DNA of 5,719 nt, from the NCBI GenBank assembly GCA_000434215.1, contig HF999746.1:33755-39473 (forward strand). Reading direction: 5' to 3'. The stretch comes from Bacteroides sp. CAG:144. Lineage in GTDB: Bacteria; Bacteroidota; Bacteroidia; Bacteroidales; UBA11471. This document shows, in pieces, positions 1-5,719 of this stretch (position 1 is its first letter; each line of letters starts with the position of its first letter). The notes beneath the pieces were generated by a model that did not search any database, had not been told where the DNA came from, and was given only the letters and a program-made list of their open reading frames with translations. Position numbers and translations under genes: made by a program.

Positions 1-32
1 CCTGCCGATAATTTATCGGCAGGAGGATTTTT
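1..32 (+). terminator. Intrinsic terminator of an upstream gene outside the window
   Basis: Positions 1-10 (CCTGCCGATA) and 14-23 (TATCGGCAGG) form a perfect 10-bp inverted repeat with a 3-nt loop, or 9 bp with a 5-nt loop. A run of five T begins at 28, four bases after the stem. The hairpin abuts the ybaK promoter, so it most likely ends a plus-strand gene to the left. The slightly displaced T-run makes it a less than ideal intrinsic terminator. The stem may also extend left of the window or serve the opposite strand, which cannot be judged here. Confidence 0.65.
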
Positions 33-47
33 GTTTGGAAAACATCG

Positions 48-55
48 TATATTTG
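48..55 (+). promoter_or_regulatory. -7 box of the ybaK promoter (TATATTTG)
   Basis: TATATTTG matches the Bacteroidota -7 consensus TAnnTTTG exactly. TTTG occurs upstream at 30-33 and 34-37, but both are closer than the roughly 19-21 nt spacing usual for the -33 box, so the -33 element is weak or absent. Transcription would start around 61-63, leaving a leader of about 12-14 nt before the ATG at 75. The position directly after a terminator suits an independent transcription unit. Confidence 0.6.
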
Positions 56-74
56 TTCTCGAAAATTTGCGGAT

Positions 75-554
75 ATGAAAATAACCAAGACCAATGCGGC
101 CCGTTTGCTTGATAAGGCAGGTATATCGTATGAACTGATTCCTTATGAGGTCGATCCCGAAAATCTGGCAGCCACACATGTTGCCGAACAGTTGGGCGAG
201 GATATTGAGCGAGTATTCAAAACGTTGGTATTACGGGGAGACCGAAACGGAATTTTTGTATGTGTCGTACCCGGAGATATGGAGGTCGACCTCAAAGCTG
301 CTGCTAAGATATCGGGAAATAAAAGTGCCGAGATGATCGCCATGAAAGAGTTATTGCCGACGACAGGATACATACGTGGCGGATGCTCTCCGATAGGCAT
401 GAAGAAACATTTTCCTACCTATATACATGCGACGGCGGTCGATTTCGATTTTATTTACGTCAGTGCCGGTGTACGGGGGATACAGGTGAAAATCGCTCCG
501 CAATCGCTTATCTCTTTCATCGGAGCCACAGTGGGAGAGATAGCGGCACATTAG
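75..554 (+). CDS. ybaK: Cys-tRNA(Pro)/Cys-tRNA(Cys) deacylase, YbaK/EbsC family
   Basis: This 159-residue protein matches single-domain YbaK proteins in length and motifs. Family members act in the cytoplasm and hydrolyse Cys-tRNA(Pro), which prolyl-tRNA synthetase makes by mischarging, so they edit in trans. Visible signatures are FKTL with Lys49, aligning with the essential Lys46 of E. coli YbaK; VDLK near 71-74; TTGY at 96-99; and GGCSPIGMKK at 102-111, which forms the substrate pocket in the family. IYVSAGVRG near the C-terminus is also typical. The ATG at 75 is chosen because it follows a TAnnTTTG box by a short leader and gives the family length. No Shine-Dalgarno sequence is evident. 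The gene ends tail-to-tail with nth, overlapping it by 4 bp. Specificity for Cys-tRNA(Pro) is inferred from the YbaK-type motifs; the related ProXp-ala and YeaK subfamilies edit other tRNAs. Confidence 0.93.
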   Translation: MKITKTNAARLLDKAGISYELIPYEVDPENLAATHVAEQLGEDIERVFKTLVLRGDRNGIFVCVVPGDMEVDLKAAAKISGNKSAEMIAMKELLPTTGYIRGGCSPIGMKKHFPTYIHATAVDFDFIYVSAGVRGIQVKIAPQSLISFIGATVGEIAAH

Positions 555-1195
555 TCTTTTTTCTTTTTCCCGAAATAAACGCAAATATCGTGTAGCCCGC
601 AGGCATCGCATTTGGGATTGCGAGCCGTGCATACATAACGGCCGTGGAGAATGAGCCAATGGTGGGCGATGGGTAACAGATGCCCCGGAATATGGCTCAC
701 CAGCGTGCGTTCGGTTTCGAGCGGAGTTTTAGAGTTGCGAGTCAGCCCTATCCGGTTCGATACCCTGAAAACATGAGTATCGACAGCCATCGCCTCTTTG
801 TTGAATGCCACCGATGCCACGACATTGGCCGTTTTACGACCTACCCCCGGCAATTTTTGCAATTCGTCTACATCTTGGGGCATGACGCCGTTGAAGTCGC
901 TGATCAGTTTACGGGCCATACCTACCAGATGTTTCGCTTTATTGTTGGGGTAAGAAACGCTTTTGATGTATTCATAAACCTCTTCGGGGCTTGCTGCGGC
1001 AAGGCTCTCGGCCGTAGGATATTTTTCGAAGAGGGCAGGCGTAACCATGTTTACCCTCTTGTCGGTACATTGAGCCGACAAGATGACGGCTACAATCAGT
1101 TGATACGGGTCTTTGTAGCGTAATTCGGTTTCGGCTACGGGCATATTTGCCGAGAACCATTCGATAGCGGCTCGATAGCGATCTTCTGTTTTCAT
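551..1195 (-). CDS. nth: Endonuclease III, DNA glycosylase/AP lyase
   Basis: The 214-residue product has the length of E. coli Nth (211). This base-excision-repair enzyme removes oxidised pyrimidines such as thymine glycol and cleaves the abasic site by beta-elimination. The helix-hairpin-helix LPGVGRKTA lies at 115-123 with catalytic Lys121, followed by VDTH with catalytic Asp139. The C-terminal [4Fe-4S] loop is complete: Cys189-x6-Cys196-x2-Cys199-x5-Cys205. LSAQCTDKRVN at 39-49 is the usual N-terminal signature. The protein ends in a short basic tail (GKKKKD); on the opposite strand those lysine codons give a T-rich stretch just after the ybaK stop. The gene lies 66 bp downstream of pheS on the same strand. 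I see no TAnnTTTG box in the gap, so co-transcription with pheS is likely. AAGG sits only 1-2 nt before the ATG, too close for a normal ribosome binding site. Confidence 0.96.
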   Translation of the reverse strand: MKTEDRYRAAIEWFSANMPVAETELRYKDPYQLIVAVILSAQCTDKRVNMVTPALFEKYPTAESLAAASPEEVYEYIKSVSYPNNKAKHLVGMARKLISDFNGVMPQDVDELQKLPGVGRKTANVVASVAFNKEAMAVDTHVFRVSNRIGLTRNSKTPLETERTLVSHIPGHLLPIAHHWLILHGRYVCTARNPKCDACGLHDICVYFGKKKKD

Positions 1196-1211
1196 ACCTT
1201 ATAATATATAA

Positions 1212-1242
1212 CATACCCCTCGCCGGGGAGGAGAGGGGTATG
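1212..1242 (-). terminator. Hairpin between pheS and nth, possible weak terminator or attenuator
   Basis: CATACCCCTC (1212-1221) and GAGGGGTATG (1233-1242) form a perfect 10-bp stem with an 11-nt loop. Read on the minus strand it starts about 20 nt after the pheS stop and is followed by the AT-rich sequence TTATATATTAT rather than a clean T-run. It ends only 16 nt before the nth start codon. A shorter competing pairing exists (1218-1221 with 1228-1231). It may partly end pheS transcripts, stabilise their 3' ends, or limit nth expression. The plus strand has no T-run after it. Confidence 0.5.
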
Positions 1243-1261
1243 GCGATGTGGGATTATGTAA

Positions 1262-2281
1262 TTAATGTGCCGATTCGAATTCTTCGAGAAAACGTTGGTC
1301 ATTTTCTGAGAAAAGACGTAAATCTTTTACGCGGTATTTGAGGTTGGTAACACGTTCTATTCCCATTCCGAGAGCATAACCGGTGTAGGTTTTACTATCG
1401 ATGCCGCATGCTTCAAGAACATTGGGATCAACCATCCCGCAGCCCAGAATTTCGACCCACCCCGTATGTTTACAGAAAGAACAGCCTTTCCCCCCGCAGA
1501 GGTCGCATGAAATATCCATTTCGGCACTGGGTTCGGTAAACGGGAAGTAAGAAGGGCGGAGGCGTATCTTTGTCTCGGGACCGAACATCTCTTTGGCAAA
1601 GAATAACAAGGCCTGTTTCAAATCGGCAAAAGTAACGTTCTTGTCGATATAAAGTGCCTCGACCTGATGGAAGAAACAATGGGCGCGCGCCGAAATAGCT
1701 TCATTGCGATACACCCGTCCCGGACAGATGATACGTATCGGGGGCTGTGCGTGTTCCATGACGCGGGTTTGTACCGAGGAGGTATGGGTACGCAGCAGCA
1801 CGTCGGGAGAACGTTGAATGAAGAATGTGTCCTGCATGTCCCGGGCCGGGTGGTCTTCGGCAAAGTTCAGTGCCGAGAACACGTGCCAGTCGTCTTCGAC
1901 TTCGGGCCCTTCGGCAATGGAGAATCCCAAGCGTCCGAAAATATCGCAAATTTCGTTCCGTACCAAAGAAATGGGGTGGCGGGTTCCCAATGGTATGGGG
2001 TAAGCCGTGCGAGTAAGATCTATGGTATTGTCGGCCTCGGATTTTTCGTTCAGTGCCTCACGTAGCGAATTGATCTTTTCCGTGGCTATTTCTTTCAACT
2101 CGTTCAACCGTTGTCCTATTTCCCGCTTGTTTTCGGCGGCAACATTTCTGAAATCGTTGAAGAGTTGCGATACTTCTCCTTTTTTACTCAGGTATTTGAT
2201 ACGAAGATTTTCCAGTTCTTCGGCTTTGGTGGCCGAGAGGGCTTCGATTTCTTCTCTCAATCGGTTTATTTTTTCTATCAT
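1262..2281 (-). CDS. pheS: Phenylalanyl-tRNA synthetase alpha subunit
   Basis: PheS is the catalytic subunit of the cytoplasmic alpha2-beta2 enzyme that charges tRNA(Phe). The 339-residue product has an N-terminal helical coiled-coil tRNA-binding region (about 1-85), then the class II catalytic domain. Visible motifs are GTRHPI (99-104), THTSSVQTR (165-173), motif 2 from YRNE (190-193) to the HCFFHQVE stretch (201-208), and motif 3 GYALGMGIER (301-310). Ala303 aligns with E. coli Ala294, which sets amino-acid pocket size. The catalytic domain contains an insert with four cysteines, C259-x2-C262-x4-C267-x2-C270, followed by TGWVEILG; E. coli lacks these cysteines. The start at 2281 gives a normal N-terminus (MIEKINRLREEIE) and lies about 20 nt below a -7 box. 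An in-frame ATG farther upstream would add 44 non-homologous residues and run into tilS. The partner gene pheT is not in the window, so pheS and pheT are not adjacent on this side. Confidence 0.97.
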   Translation of the reverse strand: MIEKINRLREEIEALSATKAEELENLRIKYLSKKGEVSQLFNDFRNVAAENKREIGQRLNELKEIATEKINSLREALNEKSEADNTIDLTRTAYPIPLGTRHPISLVRNEICDIFGRLGFSIAEGPEVEDDWHVFSALNFAEDHPARDMQDTFFIQRSPDVLLRTHTSSVQTRVMEHAQPPIRIICPGRVYRNEAISARAHCFFHQVEALYIDKNVTFADLKQALLFFAKEMFGPETKIRLRPSYFPFTEPSAEMDISCDLCGGKGCSFCKHTGWVEILGCGMVDPNVLEACGIDSKTYTGYALGMGIERVTNLKYRVKDLRLFSENDQRFLEEFESAH

Positions 2282-2308
2282 GTCCTGACGAAATTTCTGT
2301 TTCAGGTG

Positions 2309-2316
2309 CAAATTTA
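2309..2316 (-). promoter_or_regulatory. -7 box of the pheS promoter (TAAATTTG on minus strand)
   Basis: The plus-strand sequence CAAATTTA reads TAAATTTG on the minus strand, an exact TAnnTTTG match. Transcription would start near 2302, giving a leader of about 20 nt before the pheS ATG. No exact -33 TTTG lies at the expected distance; the nearest candidate is TTTA (plus 2341-2344) with a 24-nt spacer. Confidence 0.5.
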
Positions 2317-2370
2317 ATAATATTGGGGCGGATAATGATGTAAACGGAACGAAAAACGAAAAAAAAATTA

Positions 2371-2378
2371 TATGTTTG
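2371..2378 (+). promoter_or_regulatory. -7 box of the tilS promoter (TATGTTTG)
   Basis: TATGTTTG is an exact TAnnTTTG match 20 nt before the tilS ATG, so the leader would be about 15 nt. An A-rich stretch including nine consecutive A (2359-2367) lies just upstream and could act like an UP element, but no TTTG -33 box is seen. It sits about 55 bp from the divergent pheS box, so the two promoters share this 117-bp region. Confidence 0.55.
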
Positions 2379-2398
2379 TGTAAACTAATCGTTACGAC

Positions 2399-3736
2399 AT
2401 GGACAACCGCCAATCACTACTTGAACGGGTACGTCAGTATATAGCCCGACATATCCCCTTGTCATACCAGCATCTTGTTTTGGTGGGTTTGAGCGGTGGG
2501 GCCGATTCTGTGGCTCTGCTTTCTATCCTTACCGAGTTGGGTTATCGTTGCGAGGCTTGTCATTGCAATTTCGGGTTGCGGGGAGAAGAGTCGTTGCGGG
2601 ATCGCCGTTTCGCCGAAAGTGTGGCGACGGAGCTGGGTGTCCCTTTCCGGGAAGTGGCATTCGATACGCTTGCCTATGCCGAGGCAAATAAAGTGTCGGT
2701 CGAGATGGCTTGTCGGGAGTTGAGGTATGCTTGGTTCGAGCAGCAACGTCGGGAGGCCGGTGCTGCCTATGTGGCCGTGGCTCACCATCGCGACGATTCC
2801 ATCGAGACGATGTTGCTCAACCTCATACGCGGTACGGGAATAGCGGGACTTACCGGTATACAACCGGTGAACGGTTCGGTAATACGTCCCTTGTTGTCGC
2901 TCAGCCGAGCCGAGATCGAATCGTACCTTTTCGATGCACATCTCTCTTTTGTCGTCGATAGTACCAATCGGGAAATACTTTATACCCGTAATAAGATAAG
3001 ATTACAGTTGTTGCCTCTTATGCAGGCGATAAATCCGTCGGTTTATGAGTCGTTGTCTCATACGGCCGATTATTTGCGGGAGGTCGAAGCCGTTTACCGC
3101 TGTGCTGTCGAGGGTTACAAAGAACGGCTTATACGGCATGAAAGCGATGGCGTGCATATCGACATCGGGGTGTTGCGTACTTTGCCCGGGGCTCGGACGC
3201 TGCTTTTCGAAATGGTTAAAGAGTATGGATTTTTATCGGCTCAGCTCGATGATATTTGGGCGGCGGTTGACGCTCCGTCGGGGCGGTTTTTCGACGCTCC
3301 CGTGTACCGGTTTCTCAAAGATCGTACCGATTTTGTTTTATATCCTCGTCGTTCAGAGAAAAAAATCCGTACGATAGAATACGGTACTTCTGTTGTCGAT
3401 GAGCCGGTGAAGCTGACCTTTACGCTGTTCGATGCCGATGATTACCAAATACCTCGTCGTCGGGATACGGTATGTTTCGATGCCGGACTTTTACCTTTCC
3501 CGCTTACGTTGCGCACATGGAGCGAAGGCGATAGATTTCGCCCGTTCGGTATGAAAGGTCATCAGAAACTGAGCGATTATTTCAATAACAACAAGTATAG
3601 TTTGGCTCGTAAGCAGTCGGCGTGGTTGCTTTGCGCCGGAGAGGAGATCGTGTGGATTGTCGGAGAGAGAGCATCGGATTGCTACAAAATAACTTCTGCT
3701 ACCCGGCAAATATGGGAAATCAGATGTGAAAAATAA
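2399..3736 (+). CDS. tilS: tRNA(Ile)-lysidine synthetase
   Basis: TilS uses ATP and lysine to convert C34 of the CAU-anticodon tRNA(Ile2) to lysidine, which changes its identity from Met to Ile and lets it read AUA codons. The 445-residue protein has the full-length (E. coli-like) architecture. The N-type ATP-pyrophosphatase domain carries the P-loop SGGADS (32-37), HCNFGLRGEES (55-65) and AHHRDDSIETMLLNLIRGTG (128-147), then IRPLL and VDSTN..YTRNKIR (186-201). A central helical region follows (about 205-330). The C-terminal TilS_C domain shows RTWSEGDRFRPFGM (372-385) and KLSDYF (390-395). Family members often have His rather than Phe58 or Gly59 in the HxNxxLRG motif; I take this as lineage variation. 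The ATG at 2399 fits the promoter box and places the P-loop at the usual distance from the N-terminus. It is divergent from pheS. I see no intrinsic terminator after its TAA. Confidence 0.96.
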   Translation: MDNRQSLLERVRQYIARHIPLSYQHLVLVGLSGGADSVALLSILTELGYRCEACHCNFGLRGEESLRDRRFAESVATELGVPFREVAFDTLAYAEANKVSVEMACRELRYAWFEQQRREAGAAYVAVAHHRDDSIETMLLNLIRGTGIAGLTGIQPVNGSVIRPLLSLSRAEIESYLFDAHLSFVVDSTNREILYTRNKIRLQLLPLMQAINPSVYESLSHTADYLREVEAVYRCAVEGYKERLIRHESDGVHIDIGVLRTLPGARTLLFEMVKEYGFLSAQLDDIWAAVDAPSGRFFDAPVYRFLKDRTDFVLYPRRSEKKIRTIEYGTSVVDEPVKLTFTLFDADDYQIPRRRDTVCFDAGLLPFPLTLRTWSEGDRFRPFGMKGHQKLSDYFNNNKYSLARKQSAWLLCAGEEIVWIVGERASDCYKITSATRQIWEIRCEK

Positions 3737-3787
3737 TTAACATAAAAACTTCTCTGTATTTTAGGCTGTTTTGTCGAAAAAATCCGA

Positions 3788-3795
3788 TATATTTG
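3788..3795 (+). promoter_or_regulatory. -7 box of the rho promoter (TATATTTG)
   Basis: TATATTTG is an exact TAnnTTTG match and is identical to the ybaK box. A TTTG lies at 3770-3773, but the 14-nt spacer is shorter than the usual 19-21 nt. Transcription would begin near 3801-3803, leaving a leader of about 145 nt before rho, far longer than the leaders inferred for ybaK, pheS and tilS. A 9-bp AT-rich inverted repeat (3774-3782 and 3820-3828) flanks the box and could be an operator or chance. Confidence 0.55.
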
Positions 3796-3798
3796 CAG

Positions 3799-3942
3799 CG
3801 GAATAGAGACCGACAAACGTTTTTTCGATTTTTTTATCTATTCCGTCACCTAAAATCATATTTTATAGATGCAGCATTTTTTCACCCTTTATTTCGAAGG
3901 GTCGTGTTGTGTTTGAACAGCTGCAAAGAAAATACCCTTGAA
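3799..3942 (+). promoter_or_regulatory. Long, potentially structured 5' leader of rho
   Basis: Four pairings can be drawn by eye. First, CGGAATAGA (3799-3807) with TCTATTCCG (3837-3845), 9 bp at the expected 5' end of the transcript. Second, TGCAGC (3870-3875) with GCTGCA (3920-3925). Third, nested inside the second, ACCCTT (3884-3889) with AAGGGT (3897-3902). Fourth, the same AAGGGT with a second ACCCTT (3934-3939), extended past a one-base bulge by TTC (3893-3895) with GAA (3940-3942). The fourth excludes the third and would cross the second, so two alternative folds exist; the fourth ends four bases before the rho ATG. Rho represses its own synthesis through leader attenuation in E. coli, so a regulatory leader is plausible, but no energies were calculated and function is inference. 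Confidence 0.35.
3869..3916 (+). other. Possible 15-codon leader ORF upstream of rho
   Basis: An ATG at 3869 opens a short frame encoding MQHFFTLYFEGSCCV, closed by TGA at 3914-3916. It is in the same frame as rho and ends 30 nt before the rho ATG. It spans both arms of the first ACCCTT/AAGGGT hairpin, so a ribosome on it would disrupt that pairing. It is too short for coding statistics and has no Shine-Dalgarno sequence, although that is normal here. E. coli rho is also preceded by a leader reading frame (rhoL), but I see no sequence relation. It may be chance. Confidence 0.25.
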
Positions 3943-3946
3943 TTTT

Positions 3947-5719
3947 ATGTATAACATTCTGGAACTGAAAGACAAAGATCTTGATGAATTGCAAAGTATT
4001 GCTCGTGAAATGAGTTTGGAGAGTACGAGTTTTTCCAATAAAGACGAGTTGGTTTATGCCATACTCGACCAACAAGCCATAAATATGGCCGAAAAACGGA
4101 ATGCCGTCAAAGAGAGTCAGGTCGCAACTAAACGATCGGAGAAAAGTTTTACAAAAGCTCCTGATACCGATCTTTCTGAAAGCAAGCCCGAGAAGCCGGC
4201 ACGGGGACGCAAGCCGAAAGTGAAAGAACCCGAAGAAGCTCTTCCGGCTGTAACCGATAATGCCGTTGTCGAAGATACTCCCGTAGAACCGGTGGTCAAA
4301 CCTCGTCGGGTACGTTTTACCCACCCGGCATTGACCGATCAAGTCGAAATTACGTATCCCGAAAGTACGCTCCCCGTGGAATCTGCGGTAGCAGAACCCG
4401 AGAAAAAAGAAGAGGTTTCTGCCGAACAAGAAATCGCTCCGGCGGCCAAGCCGAGAGGACGCCGCCCCAAGATACAGAAATTGAGCGTCGATGAGGCAGC
4501 TGCGCCGACCGCTCCGGCAGAACAAAATCTTCCCGAATCTCAAAACACCGTTTCCGAAGAAAACGATACCGTCCGTAAAGAAGAGGAACCAGCCACCAAG
4601 CCTGTTTCCGATAGCAACAATGTGCATTTGCAATCGTTCTTCCCCCGGAGCGAACGTCAACGTTTTGTACCGAGAGGTAAGAATAGCGCTTCATCGGGAA
4701 TGACGTCGAATGTACCGGCACCCATATATCGTCCCCAAGTACAGGAAAAGGTTTTCGATTTTGACGGAATCCTCTCCGGTGTGGGCGTTTTGGAAATGAT
4801 GCCCGACGGATATGGTTTTCTTCGTTCGTCCGATTATAACTATTTGGCATCGCCCGATGATATATATGTATCTCCGGCACAAGTGAAGTTGTTTGGCTTG
4901 AAGACGGGCGATGTAGTAGAGGGGCCTATTCGTCCTCCGAAAGAGGGCGAGAAGTATTTCCCGCTTGTGAAAGTCGACCGCATCAACGGGCGTTCGCCAG
5001 AATTTGTACGAGACAGAGTTCCGTTCGATCATCTTACTCCGCTCTTCCCCGAAGAAAAATTCAATCTTACCGATAGCCGGCAAGGCAACGATATATCGTG
5101 TCGGGTTGTCGATATGTTCGCCCCTATTGGAAAGGGGCAGCGCGGACTTATCGTCGCTCAACCCAAAACCGGTAAAACGATGCTTCTTAAAGATATTGCT
5201 AATGCCATTGCTGCCAATCACCCCGAGGTGTATATGATGATATTGCTCATCGACGAACGTCCCGAGGAGGTTACCGATATGGCGCGCAGCGTGAAAGCCG
5301 AGGTCATTTCGTCGACGTTCGACGAGCCGGCCGAACGTCATGTAAAAGTGGCCAGCATCGTCCTCGAAAAAGCCAAGCGTATGGTCGAGTGCGGGCATGA
5401 TGTCGTTATTCTTCTCGATTCCATTACCCGTTTGGCACGTGCCTACAATACCGTATCTCCGGCTTCGGGCAAAGTCCTCTCGGGAGGTGTCGATGCCAAT
5501 GCGTTGCATAAGCCCAAACGTTTCTTCGGTGCGGCCCGTAATATAGAAAACGGGGGTAGCCTTACTATTATCGCCACGGCACTTACCGAGACGGGTTCGA
5601 AGATGGACGATGTGATTTTCGAGGAGTTTAAGGGAACCGGTAACATGGAGTTGCAGCTCGATCGCAAGCTCTCCAACAAACGTATCTTCCCGGCTGTGGA
5701 TATAACCGCGTCGAGCACA
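3947..5719 (+). CDS. rho: Transcription termination factor Rho with long low-complexity insertion (3' end cut by window)
   Basis: The frame is open for 591 codons to the right edge. Rho is a hexameric RNA-dependent ATPase/translocase that ends transcription. Residues 1-45 (from [16 protein letters not shown]) are the Rho N-terminal domain. Residues about 47-265 are a Glu/Pro/Ala/Lys-rich, probably disordered insertion with basic patches RGRKPK (86-91), KPRRVR (118-123) and KPRGRRPK (168-175). The cold-shock RNA-binding domain follows with DGYGFLR (287-293). The ATPase core has Walker A PKTGKT (406-411), catalytic Glu437 in [10 protein letters not shown], Walker B ending at Asp491, the Q-loop near 502-514, R-loop Lys552, and Arg579 aligning with E. 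coli Arg353. From Walker A onward the numbering is E. coli plus 226, so about 54 residues are missing, and Arg592 (equivalent to arginine finger Arg366) would be the next codon. ATG 3947 is the first in-frame ATG after a stop at 3914 and gives the expected N-terminus. Confidence 0.98.
   Translation, partial: MYNILELKDKDLDELQSIAREMSLESTSFSNKDELVYAILDQQAINMAEKRNAVKESQVATKRSEKSFTKAPDTDLSESKPEKPARGRKPKVKEPEEALPAVTDNAVVEDTPVEPVVKPRRVRFTHPALTDQVEITYPESTLPVESAVAEPEKKEEVSAEQEIAPAAKPRGRRPKIQKLSVDEAAAPTAPAEQNLPESQNTVSEENDTVRKEEEPATKPVSDSNNVHLQSFFPRSERQRFVPRGKNSASSGMTSNVPAPIYRPQVQEKVFDFDGILSGVGVLEMMPDGYGFLRSSDYNYLASPDDIYVSPAQVKLFGLKTGDVVEGPIRPPKEGEKYFPLVKVDRINGRSPEFVRDRVPFDHLTPLFPEEKFNLTDSRQGNDISCRVVDMFAPIGKGQRGLIVAQPKTGKTMLLKDIANAIAANHPEVYMMILLIDERPEEVTDMARSVKAEVISSTFDEPAERHVKVASIVLEKAKRMVECGHDVVILLDSITRLARAYNTVSPASGKVLSGGVDANALHKPKRFFGAARNIENGGSLTIIATALTETGSKMDDVIFEEFKGTGNMELQLDRKLSNKRIFPAVDITASST

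Noticed and set aside
555..568. T-rich tract after ybaK as an intrinsic terminator
   Set aside because: No stem-loop precedes it; the tract is explained by the lysine codons at the end of nth on the opposite strand.
680..1123. Plus-strand open frame (147 codons) inside nth
   Set aside because: It is antisense to the complete, motif-bearing endonuclease III gene and has no start signal or recognisable domain.
2282..2413. Upstream in-frame start that would add 44 residues to PheS
   Set aside because: The extension overlaps the start of tilS, runs through both divergent promoter boxes and adds sequence with no PheS similarity, whereas the ATG at 2281 gives a normal PheS N-terminus.
3774..3835. 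Inverted repeat TCGAAAAAA / TTTTTTCGA followed by seven T, as a terminator for tilS
   Set aside because: The stem is almost all A-T with a 37-nt loop that contains the rho promoter box, so it is unlikely to end transcription. It could still be a DNA-level operator.
3863..4660. Long minus-strand open frame (265 codons) opposite rho
   Set aside because: It lies antisense to the Rho N-terminal and insertion coding sequence and spans the rho leader. The plus-strand frame is unmistakable Rho, and the antisense translation shows no recognisable domain; it follows from rho codon bias.
4691..5509. Long minus-strand open frame (272 codons) opposite the rho ATPase core
   Set aside because: It is fully antisense to the cold-shock and Walker-motif region of Rho, and its translation has no recognisable motif. 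It is a shadow of the conserved gene.
1..5719. A defence, mobile or biosynthetic system
   Set aside because: All five genes are complete or edge-cut core housekeeping genes with intact motifs, and I see no transposase, integrase, CRISPR repeats, toxin-antitoxin pair or cargo-like gene.

Overview
The window carries five core housekeeping genes and looks like chromosomal DNA of a Bacteroidota bacterium, most likely order Bacteroidales. Three things point there. All four proposed transcription starts have a TAnnTTTG -7 box. The start codons lack good Shine-Dalgarno sequences. Rho carries a very long charged insertion between its N-terminal and RNA-binding domains, and PheS carries a Cys4 insert, both of which I associate with this group. 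I cannot fix the genus. I see no mobile element, CRISPR array, rRNA or tRNA gene, phage gene or defence gene.

Layout, left to right. An intrinsic terminator of an upstream gene that lies outside the window (1-32) is followed at once by a promoter and ybaK, a Cys-tRNA(Pro) deacylase (75-554, +). ybaK converges on nth, endonuclease III (551-1195, -), and their stop codons overlap by 4 bp. nth lies downstream of pheS, the phenylalanyl-tRNA synthetase alpha subunit (1262-2281, -). The 66-bp gap between them is largely filled by a perfect 10-bp-stem hairpin. pheS and tilS, tRNA(Ile)-lysidine synthetase (2399-3736, +), are transcribed divergently from a 117-bp region with one -7 box for each direction. 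After tilS comes a 210-bp intergenic region holding a promoter and a long, potentially structured leader. The leader includes a possible 15-codon upstream ORF and mutually exclusive pairings. It precedes rho, the transcription termination factor (3947 to the right edge, +), which is cut after 591 codons, one codon before the expected second arginine finger.

Three of the genes (ybaK, pheS, tilS) act on tRNA charging or decoding accuracy, nth repairs oxidised pyrimidines, and Rho ends transcription. Apart from the possible pheS-nth co-transcription they appear to be separate units rather than one pathway. I found no convincing new system. The best leads are the rho leader architecture and the low-complexity insertion of Rho with its repeated RGR(K/R)PK motifs. 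Smaller leads are the Cys4 insert of PheS, the hairpin next to the nth start, and the terminator-less ybaK/nth convergence.
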